From: Halovivax ruber XH-70
GTDB lineage: Archaea; Halobacteriota; Halobacteria; Halobacteriales; Natrialbaceae
Direction: 5' to 3'
Length of the DNA: 64,000 bases
Assembly (NCBI RefSeq): GCF_000328525.1
Contig: NC_019964.1
Location: 2,914,001 to 2,978,000, forward strand
Every line of letters starts with the position of its first letter. Position 1 is the first letter of the stretch. Shown here in pieces: positions 8,872-15,165 of the stretch. The notes under the pieces were generated by a model. The model saw nothing but the letters and a program-made list of their open reading frames with translations. It was not told the origin of the DNA and did not search any database. The position numbers and the translations under genes were made by a program.

Positions 8872-10161
8872 TTAGTCCTGCGAAACCGATCCGGCCACCT
8901 GATCGGTCGCGGGTGCCGGCGGCTCGTGCGTGCCGAAGTCGGGGTGAGTCTCCTCCATCCAGATATACACGACTGCTCCAGAGATGAACATCAGAATCGC
9001 AGTCATGTAGAACGCGGCTTCGGCGTTCACGAACTCCATCGAGAGCCCGATCAGGATCGCGCCGACGGCGTAGCCGGAATCGCGCCACATCCGGTAGACG
9101 CCCATACCCGCGGACCGCCACGTCGGGTGAGCGGCGTCGCTGGGTACAGTCATCAGATTGGGATACAGGAGCGCCATACCCAGCCCGGAGGCGGCAGCCA
9201 GAACGGCCCACGGGAGGTAGCCCTCGACGAGCACCATCCCGAGGACGCCCCCGCCTGCGAGGAACATGCCCCAGATGACCGGCGGGCGCCGGCCGATGCG
9301 GTCCGCGAGTCCGCCGGTCGCGATCTGGAAGAAGTACATCGCACTGTGGACGCCGACGACGACCCCGACGGCGGCGATTGGGAGCCCCTCGCTCGTCAGG
9401 TACAGCGGCACGGCGATCCAGAACAGCGTGTCCACGAAGTTCTCGATGTGGCCAGCCTGAGCCGCAGCGAACAGCGTCCTGTCACCGTAGGTCGCTCGCT
9501 TCACCACCTCGTTGAACGGGAGGTTCGCGTCGTGGTGATCGTCGTCACCTTCGGCCTGGGCGTACTGGACGGTCTCTTTGATCAGGAAGATCGAAATGAG
9601 GAATGCCAGCACGACGACGACGGCGAGGAAGTAGAACGGCTCGGGACGGAGACTCCACTGCCCAGCGATGACGCCAGTGAGCCACGCACCGACAGCGACA
9701 CCAGTGTATCCGAACGACTCGTCGATGCCCACCGCAAGGCCACGCTGCTCGGGTCCTGCGAGATCGATCTTCGCGTTGATCGCCATACTCCACGTCAACG
9801 CCTGGTTGATACCCAGCAGGATGTTCCCGACCGTGATCCAGCCCCAGCTGGGAGCGAAGATGAGAATGAGCGGCAGCGGGAGCGCCGTCGCCCACCCGGC
9901 GACGAGAACTGGCTTGCGGCCGTACTCCTCACCCCATTTGCCAGCGTAGAGGTTGAGGATCGACTTCACAATCCCGAACGAGACGACGAACGAACCGATA
10001 ACGAGGAACGACTTGACGCCGAGGACCTCCTCTCCCAGAACGGGGACGACGGTTCGTTCGGACCCGATGGTCAATCCGGTCGCGAACACCAGCAGGACGT
10101 GTAGCGAGAACTGTCCGAGGTGCTCGCGGATTCCCTGTCTGAGGTCGGCTGTGTCACTCAT
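8872..10161 (-). CDS. MFS transporter
   Basis: Major facilitator superfamily permease, 429 residues and about twelve helices, with the loop 2-3 motif present as GKWGEEYGRKP and its repeat after helix 8 as GGLADRIGRRPP. Between the two halves is a short hydrophilic linker rich in Asp/His (AEGDDDHHDANLP). The substrate is not evident; the context (respiratory regulators 250 bases upstream, divergent) does not by itself make it a nitrate/nitrite carrier, and the NarK nitrate signatures are not seen. ATG 10161 starts MSDTADLRQG. Confidence 0.88.
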   Translation of the reverse strand: MSDTADLRQGIREHLGQFSLHVLLVFATGLTIGSERTVVPVLGEEVLGVKSFLVIGSFVVSFGIVKSILNLYAGKWGEEYGRKPVLVAGWATALPLPLILIFAPSWGWITVGNILLGINQALTWSMAINAKIDLAGPEQRGLAVGIDESFGYTGVAVGAWLTGVIAGQWSLRPEPFYFLAVVVVLAFLISIFLIKETVQYAQAEGDDDHHDANLPFNEVVKRATYGDRTLFAAAQAGHIENFVDTLFWIAVPLYLTSEGLPIAAVGVVVGVHSAMYFFQIATGGLADRIGRRPPVIWGMFLAGGGVLGMVLVEGYLPWAVLAAASGLGMALLYPNLMTVPSDAAHPTWRSAGMGVYRMWRDSGYAVGAILIGLSMEFVNAEAAFYMTAILMFISGAVVYIWMEETHPDFGTHEPPAPATDQVAGSVSQD

Positions 10162-10409
10162 CGATCGGTACCGCAGCCTCGACGGTGGCGGTCATCGACG
10201 GCGCTTCCGGGGTGACAGTCGAACCAGGGTGTTCGTCGGTTCCGTCTGTCCCCGCTCCGGTTCGGCTGCGATCGCGTTCGATTGCGATTACGACGTGTGA
10301 CTGGCGAAAGCGCGTGCATCGATATACCAGAAATAACAGGGAGATTCGCATATGGGCACTGCCGGACATGACCGGCACCGTTACGGCTGTACAGTCCAAA
10401 GTGGTTCGT

Positions 10410-11144
10410 ATGAGCCTGTACGAAGCCTCGATCCGGGTCAAACACGAGTGTCCGTATCGGGCGATTTCCGAACGGCATCCGGACCTGACGATTCGCGAGT
10501 GGCCGCTTTCCGACTGCCAGGTGCTCGAACTCACCGCGGAGGGAACGCCGACCGACGCGCTACTCGACGAGATCGACCAGCTCGGAACCGTGCTGCACGA
10601 ATCCGCGGACGACGACGGCTATCACGTCGTCACGCAGTCGTGTCTCTGTTCACTAGAGGAGTCCATCGTCGACCGGTTCGAGGCGCACAACTGCCTGTAC
10701 CAGTCGCCGACGATCTACCGCCAGGGCTGGGAACACTACACGCTGGTCGCCTTCGATAGCGAAGACGTTCGGGCGCTGCTTGGCGATTTGCGTAGCGACA
10801 GAGAGATCGAACTCCTCTCGAAGACCTCGATTTCGGAGACACAGATCCCCCACAGCATGCTGGCCCCGGCGGGTCACCTGTTCGAGGACCTCACGGACCG
10901 CCAGCTCGCAGCGCTCCAGTTCGCGCTGGAGAGCGGCTACTACGAACAGCCGCGAGGGACCTCCCTCCGAGAGCTCGCCGACAGGACGGCCGTCGCCCGC
11001 TCGACGTACGAAGAGCACCTCCGAAAGGCCGAGAACAAACTGCTCACGAACGCGGGGCAGTTCTTGCGCCTCGTCACGGCGACGTCGACGGGTAACCCGC
11101 TGGGCGTCGACCGCTCCCGAAGGGCCGAACGAGCCGCCGACTAG
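10410..11144 (+). CDS. HTH_10 (bacterio-opsin activator type) regulator with N-terminal cysteines
   Basis: A 244-residue transcription regulator. The C-terminal about 55 residues are the HTH_10 domain: LTDRQLAALQFALESGYYEQPRG, then RELADRTAVARSTYEEHLRKAENKLL. The N-terminal half contains five cysteines (about residues 14, 36, 78, 80, 95), including QSCLCS, suggesting a metal, Fe-S or redox sensor as in the NarO/DmsR group of haloarchaeal anaerobic regulators; its spacing (C-x-C-x14-C) differs from the reported NarO motif, which the gene at 25871 matches better. ATG 10410 is chosen for the standard MSLYEASIRVKHECPY start; ATG 10368 would add 14 residues. It diverges from the MFS gene. Confidence 0.85.
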   Translation: MSLYEASIRVKHECPYRAISERHPDLTIREWPLSDCQVLELTAEGTPTDALLDEIDQLGTVLHESADDDGYHVVTQSCLCSLEESIVDRFEAHNCLYQSPTIYRQGWEHYTLVAFDSEDVRALLGDLRSDREIELLSKTSISETQIPHSMLAPAGHLFEDLTDRQLAALQFALESGYYEQPRGTSLRELADRTAVARSTYEEHLRKAENKLLTNAGQFLRLVTATSTGNPLGVDRSRRAERAAD

Positions 11145-11235
11145 CGGACCGGCAGTTTCCGGGAGAACGATCCGAACTGAGCGTCGTCTCGGCGTTCTCG
11201 ACGAGTCGGAGCGGGCCGCCCACGTCGATACCCGG

Positions 11236-11910
11236 CTACGATTCGGCGAGCGCAGCCGCCAGTTCGCCGTCTTCGTCCTCCGTCGGGAGGTCGGCGACGA
11301 AGCGCTTGATGACCGTCTCTTCGGCCCGGTGGAGCGTCTCGCTGCAGGTCGATTTCGCGATGTCGAGGCGTTCCGCGAGTTCCGTGAGGGTACAACAGCG
11401 GGGCGTGTCGTAGTAGCCCTCCTCGACGGCGGCGACGAGAACCTCGCGCTGGCGCTCGGAGAGGAGCTGGCTGTCGTGCAGCCGTTCGCGGACGTGCTCG
11501 ACGCGGTAGGTGAAGCCGAACGCTTCGAGCTGATCGGCCAACTCCGAGAGGCGAGCACGCGAGCCCGTCACGTCGACCTCTGCCTCGCCGTCGCGGATGA
11601 CGATCGGTGGTTCGAGTGGCATCCCCGACTCCTTCGAGGAGAAGAGCAGGAGCGGGGCGGTCGTCTCGAAGTGGACGGTCAATTCGCCCTCGCTCACCTG
11701 CGCGGGCGTCAGTTCCGTGATCTGGTCGTGGGCCGCCATCGACTCGGCCACCGATTCGACGTCGGGGCCGGTGATGTTCACCAGGGCGAACCCGTTATCC
11801 TGGCCGGGAACCCCGGCGAGGACGCGAAACGTCGCCTCCGGATGGTCGCGAGAGATCTGTGCGATCCAGACACGCCTGGGCAGCGTCACCGAAAGCGTCG
11901 CATGTGCCAT
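11236..11910 (-). CDS. HTH_10 regulator divergent from DUF2249 genes
   Basis: A 224-residue regulator with an N-terminal sensor domain of the bacterio-opsin-activator type and a C-terminal HTH_10 domain (LSERQREVLVAAVEEGYYDTPR, TELAERLDIAKSTCSETLHRAEE). The N-terminal half has no cysteines; CC and one more Cys lie in the HTH itself. ATG 11910 gives the family-like MAHATLSVTLPR; the frame extends upstream without support. Two perfect CGAA-N4-TTCG palindromes lie in its promoter, one directly at the start and one 40-51 bases upstream, so it is probably regulated by a NarO-type protein or by itself. It diverges from the DUF2249/heme/oxidase genes and probably controls them. Confidence 0.87.
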   Translation of the reverse strand: MAHATLSVTLPRRVWIAQISRDHPEATFRVLAGVPGQDNGFALVNITGPDVESVAESMAAHDQITELTPAQVSEGELTVHFETTAPLLLFSSKESGMPLEPPIVIRDGEAEVDVTGSRARLSELADQLEAFGFTYRVEHVRERLHDSQLLSERQREVLVAAVEEGYYDTPRCCTLTELAERLDIAKSTCSETLHRAEETVIKRFVADLPTEDEDGELAAALAES

Positions 11911-11911
11911 A

Positions 11912-11923
11912 CGAACACGTTCG
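11912..11923. promoter_or_regulatory. CGAA-N4-TTCG palindrome (site 1)
   Basis: CGAACACGTTCG, a perfect 12-base palindrome one base upstream of the minus-strand regulator start at 11910. It matches the CGAA-N4-TTCG site I recall for the haloarchaeal anaerobic regulator NarO. Its position over the likely transcription start suggests repression or autoregulation. Confidence 0.6.
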
Positions 11924-11949
11924 GGAGGAGATGCCAAAAGCTGTTGGCC

Positions 11950-11961
11950 CGAATATATTCG
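11950..11961. promoter_or_regulatory. CGAA-N4-TTCG palindrome (site 2)
   Basis: CGAATATATTCG, a second perfect palindrome of the same form, 38 bases centre to centre from site 1 and 40-51 bases upstream of the regulator ATG. This is where an archaeal activator would sit upstream of TATA for the leftward gene; it is also 95 bases upstream of the rightward DUF2249 start. Confidence 0.6.
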
Positions 11962-12055
11962 TACAGGGGTCCGTGGCCGGCGTCGCTTGCGTCGGCAACG
12001 TGCCGAACCAGTTCGGCCGAACCCCGATAGGGACCGAGGACGGAGACTGACTCGC

Positions 12056-12289
12056 ATGACAGAACTGGACGTCCGCGACGTGCCGCCGATGGAGCGCCAC
12101 CCGAAGATTCACGACGCGTTCGAGGAACTGGCCGCCGGTGAGAGCCTCACGATCGTCAACGACCACGAACCCAAACCGCTGTTCTACGAGTTCCAGGCCG
12201 AGGTCGAGACGTTCGACGCCGACGGCTACGAGGTCGAACAGGTGGGTGAAGCGGAGTTTCGAGCGACGTTTCCGAAGAGCGAGGCCTGA
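12056..12289 (+). CDS. DUF2249 domain protein (first copy)
   Basis: A 77-residue single-domain DUF2249 protein, a small alpha/beta fold related to TusA/SirA. It has the family features: a start of LDVRDVPPMERHPKIHDAFEEL, the turn GESLTIVNDHEPKPLFYEF and the C-terminal EAEFRATFPK. DUF2249 genes repeatedly sit next to nitric oxide, nitrite and heme-copper oxidase genes and are thought to deal with NO-stressed or metal centres, but no reaction is established. ATG 12056 is clear. The neighbouring gene downstream is a second DUF2249, separated by a direct repeat. Confidence 0.87.
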   Translation: MTELDVRDVPPMERHPKIHDAFEELAAGESLTIVNDHEPKPLFYEFQAEVETFDADGYEVEQVGEAEFRATFPKSEA

Positions 12290-12293
12290 GCGA

Positions 12294-12422
12294 GCGCAGC
12301 GAGCGAAGGTCTCGGATGGCGAACGGCGACCGACGGGAGCCGTGAGCGGCGTGGAGCAGTTCCGGCGCAGCGAGCGAAGGCCTCGGATGGCGAACGGCGA
12401 CCGAAGGAAGCCGTGAGCAGCG
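12294..12422. repeat. Two direct repeats of 58 bases with 13-base spacer
   Basis: Bases 12294-12351 and 12365-12422 match at 54 of 58 positions (start GCGCAGCGAGCGAAGG, end CCGTGAGC followed by G-rich or AGCG). The element fills the gap between the two DUF2249 genes. GCGCAGCGAGCGAAGG-type strings recur between genes in other haloarchaeal genomes as I recall, so it may be a dispersed intergenic repeat that duplicated here. Confidence 0.8.
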
Positions 12423-12460
12423 ATTCGAGCGGGTAACACGGGTGCGAACAACCACACACC

Positions 12461-12472
12461 CGAACTCGTTCG
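12461..12472. promoter_or_regulatory. CGAA-N4-TTCG palindrome (site 3)
   Basis: CGAACTCGTTCG, the third perfect copy of the palindrome, upstream of the second DUF2249 and the heme synthase/oxidase genes. If translation begins at ATG 12511 the site is 39-50 bases upstream, the same distance as site 2 from its gene. Confidence 0.6.
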
Positions 12473-12510
12473 GGGGGATGCACACACGGCTGGCGACCCG
12501 ACGGACGAGC

Positions 12511-12777
12511 ATGTACTCGATCGAGGGCGTGTTCGACCGGACCGACGCACCGGCGGATCGGCCGCGTGACCACCTGGACGTGCGGTCGATGGGGCCGCCG
12601 AATCCGCTCGCGAAGACGCTCGAACGGCTTCCCGAGCTGGACGACGATGTCGTTCTCGTCCAGCGAAACGACCGCGTCCCGCAGTTTCTTCTCCCGAAAC
12701 TCGACGATCGCGGCTACGCGTACGAGTCGGTCGAGCGCGAGGACGACGTCGTGACGCTGATCTGGCGCGATGCGTAG
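12511..12777 (+). CDS. DUF2249 domain protein (second copy)
   Basis: About 88 residues. After a short N-terminal stretch it has the DUF2249 core: LDVRSMGPPNPLAKTLERLPEL, VVLVQRNDRVPQFLLPKLDDRGYAYES and a final VVTLIWRD. It is divergent in sequence from the first copy, so this is an old duplication. I prefer ATG 12511 because ATG 12478 would begin within a few bases of the palindrome at 12461-12472. Its end overlaps the start of the fused heme synthase by 8 bases, showing co-transcription and pointing to a role in making or protecting the heme-copper enzyme encoded further on. Confidence 0.8.
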   Translation: MYSIEGVFDRTDAPADRPRDHLDVRSMGPPNPLAKTLERLPELDDDVVLVQRNDRVPQFLLPKLDDRGYAYESVEREDDVVTLIWRDA

Positions 12778-14263
12778 CGCCCCACTCACCGACCGCGATC
12801 CCCAGGGCGACGGGCGCTTTCGAGTCGCCACGCTGCTCGCGGTCACGACGATCGCGGCGTACGCCCTCGTCGCCCTCGGGACGGCCGTCTCCGCCGGCGG
12901 CGGGACCACGTGTTCGACCTGGCCGAGTTGTGGAACGGATCCGACGCTCGGACCGCTCTCCGGCGAACAGTTCCTCTTCTGGGCCCACCGCGCGGCGGCG
13001 CTGGTGACCGGCCTGCTGGTCGCTGCGTCGGGGCTGGCAGTTCGACGGGCGACGCTCGGTCGGCGTATCCGCGTGGCCGTCTACGCGGCCGTCGTCGCAT
13101 TTCCGGTGCAAGTGGGCCTCGGCGCCGTCATCGTCGTCGGCGGACCGTCGCTGGCGAACGACGTCCACCTCGTGCTCGCGATGGGCATCTTCGCGACGCT
13201 CCTCGTCGCGCTCGTCTGGACGCTCGACGCGGCGGCGGACGCGAGGCGGGATCGGGCGTCCAGCGTGGACCCAGTTGAGCTAGAGCCGGCAGTCGATGCG
13301 GACATCGACCAGCCAGTGGAGGAACCGTCGGTCGATGCGAGCGTCGATCCGGACGCCGAGGTCGACACACCGAACGACGGGCGCTCCCGACTGCGCCGCC
13401 TCGCGGGTGCGTACCTGACGCTGACGAAGCCGCGGCTGATGTGGCTGCTCTGTCTCGTCGCCGTCGCCGGGATGGGACTGGCCACGCTGACCGGCGCGAC
13501 GCTTTCGGCGACGACCGTCCTCGCCACGCTCGCGGGGGGCGTCCTCGCTATCGGCGCGAGCGGGACGTTCAACCACGTCTACGAGCGCGACCGCGATCGG
13601 AAGATGAACCGGACGAACGACCGGCCGCTGGTCCACGAGCTGGTCCCGGTCGGGAACGCGCTGGCGTTCGCCATTGCGCTCGTCGTCGCCTCGATGGCCG
13701 TCCTCGTGACGTGGACGAACGTCCTCGCAGCGGCGCTGACGCTCGCGGCAATCGGCTACTACGCCGTGCTCTACACCGTGGTACTGAAGCCGAACACGGC
13801 GTGGAACACGGTCCTCGGCGGTGGCGCAGGTGCGCTCCCGGCAGTCATCGGGTGGGCCGCCGTCACCGGCGACGTCGGCTGGCCGGCCATCGGCCTCGCC
13901 GCGGTGATCTTCCTGTGGACGCCCGCGCACTTCTACAACCTCGCGATCGCATTCCGTGACGACTACGCGCGTGGAGGCTTCCCGATGTACCCCGTCGTGG
14001 AAGGGGTCGCCGCCGCTCGACGCCAGCTCACACTCTACCTCGGTGCGACGCTGCTCGCGGCGAGCGCACTCGGCTGGGTGGCCGGGCTCGGCTGGCTCTA
14101 CACGGTGACGTCGATCGCACTCGGTGGGGTCTTCCTCCGGTCGGTGCTCCGGCAGTACCGCCACCCCACCGACGAGCGCACGCTCCGCTCGTTCTACGTC
14201 TCGAACTACTACCTCGGCGCGATACTCGTCGCCATCGTCGTCGAGACGCTCGTGTTCGCCTAA
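12770..14263 (+). CDS. ctaB: Fused half-size heme A synthase and heme O synthase (CtaA-CtaB)
   Basis: A 497-residue two-domain membrane protein. Residues about 18-160 form a four-helix CtaA-like half: the cysteine/tryptophan loop CSTWPSCG, a heme histidine in FWAHRAAALVTGLL and another in NDVHLVLAMG, as in the half-size archaeal heme A synthases. After an acidic linker (about 165-205) residues 207-497 are a complete CtaB protoheme IX farnesyltransferase with NHVYERDRDRKMNRTNDRPL (the Mg-polyprenyl diphosphate site), LKPNTAWNTVLGG and WTPAHFYNLAI. The product should convert heme b to heme O and then help make heme A. It overlaps the DUF2249 gene and precedes the oxidase operon, so it serves that enzyme. 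Confidence 0.92.
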   Translation: MRSAPLTDRDPQGDGRFRVATLLAVTTIAAYALVALGTAVSAGGGTTCSTWPSCGTDPTLGPLSGEQFLFWAHRAAALVTGLLVAASGLAVRRATLGRRIRVAVYAAVVAFPVQVGLGAVIVVGGPSLANDVHLVLAMGIFATLLVALVWTLDAAADARRDRASSVDPVELEPAVDADIDQPVEEPSVDASVDPDAEVDTPNDGRSRLRRLAGAYLTLTKPRLMWLLCLVAVAGMGLATLTGATLSATTVLATLAGGVLAIGASGTFNHVYERDRDRKMNRTNDRPLVHELVPVGNALAFAIALVVASMAVLVTWTNVLAAALTLAAIGYYAVLYTVVLKPNTAWNTVLGGGAGALPAVIGWAAVTGDVGWPAIGLAAVIFLWTPAHFYNLAIAFRDDYARGGFPMYPVVEGVAAARRQLTLYLGATLLAASALGWVAGLGWLYTVTSIALGGVFLRSVLRQYRHPTDERTLRSFYVSNYYLGAILVAIVVETLVFA

Positions 14264-14464
14264 ACTCGGTTCCGGCGACGGCCACTTTCCGTCGCAACCG
14301 AGCGAGTCGCCGTTCACCGAATCGTGGCACATCGACACCAGCGACGGCCCGCGTCGATCGTGCCGGATAAACTCCCGCAATTTGGCGGCCACGGGACGCG
14401 ACGGCGGAATATGTGCGGGACAGGGGCTATGCACATACCGTGAGGATCGTCGGACGATTGCACT
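14264..14464. other. Upstream region of the oxidase operon
   Basis: About 200 bases with no gene. Only a weak AT-rich GAATATG (14408-14414) lies about 50 bases before the small-subunit start. I found no CGAA-N4-TTCG site here, so transcription may run through from the heme synthase. Confidence 0.35.
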
Positions 14465-14614
14465 ATGGCTCCCGACGACACGACCGACACCGTCCCCGTG
14501 ATGCAACGGCTCTACGACCGAATCTGGCTGCTCGCAGCCGCAGCACTCCTGTTCTTCGCGATCTCGTACGTCGGCTGGGGCTGGGCAGACGTCTTCTCGA
14601 TTCCCACGGGGTGA
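14465..14614 (+). CDS. cbaD: Small single-helix subunit of heme-copper oxidase (CbaD-like)
   Basis: A 49-residue protein with a short acidic N-terminus (MAPDDTTDTVPV) and one helix, IWLLAAAALLFFAISYVGWGW, near residues 19-41. Single-helix subunits of about this size precede subunit II in ba3-type operons of haloarchaea (cbaD in Natronomonas pharaonis, from memory). It stops 4 bases before the subunit II ATG, so it is translationally coupled. Identification rests on position, size and topology, because such peptides carry no catalytic motif. Confidence 0.72.
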   Translation: MAPDDTTDTVPVMQRLYDRIWLLAAAALLFFAISYVGWGWADVFSIPTG

Positions 14615-14618
14615 TTCG

Positions 14619-15164
14619 ATGACGTCACCACTCAAACCACCCGAAGGCGACTGGTGGAGTCAGCCGGTCAACCGGCGCGAATCGATCTGGCTGGGGCTGG
14701 GTGCCATCTGGTCGGTGATCCTCTTCGGCTGGATGAGCGTCTGGACCACCGCCGGAGAGCAAAACCCCATCGGCGAGACCTATCGGATCGAGGCCGAGGC
14801 GTTTCGCGAGAAGATGTCGGCCTACAAGGATGCGGCGACGGAGACCGACGAGGGGCTCGTCCCGCCAGGGACGGACGTCTACATCCAGGCGATGCGGTTC
14901 TACTGGGACGGCGCGCCGGTCGTCCTCGAGGCCGGCACCGAGTACGACATTCACCTGAACTCGATGGACGTCCAGCACGGCTTCTCGTTGCGACCGGAAG
15001 ACGCGCTCAGCAAGCAGATCAACCTGCAGGTGCTGCCGGGCTACGAGTGGGTCGTCCCGATGACCTTCGACGAGCCGGGCACCTACCACATCATCTGTAA
15101 CGAGTTCTGCGGAGAGGGCCACCGGACGATGCACGGGACGATCGTCGTGACGGAGGGGAGCTGA
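14619..15164 (+). CDS. cbaB: Heme-copper oxidase subunit II with CuA centre
   Basis: Electron-entry subunit, 181 residues: one N-terminal membrane helix (about 25-45) and an extracytoplasmic cupredoxin domain. The CuA ligands are complete: His120 in MDVQHGFSL, then Cys160, Glu162, Cys164, His168 and Met171 in CNEFCGEGHRTM. It therefore receives electrons from a blue-copper protein (halocyanin) or cytochrome c, and passes them to subunit I. It is followed after one base by the catalytic subunit. CuA is found in oxygen reductases and also in some NO reductases, so its presence does not decide the reaction. Confidence 0.95.
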   Translation: MTSPLKPPEGDWWSQPVNRRESIWLGLGAIWSVILFGWMSVWTTAGEQNPIGETYRIEAEAFREKMSAYKDAATETDEGLVPPGTDVYIQAMRFYWDGAPVVLEAGTEYDIHLNSMDVQHGFSLRPEDALSKQINLQVLPGYEWVVPMTFDEPGTYHIICNEFCGEGHRTMHGTIVVTEGS

Positions 15165-15165
15165 G

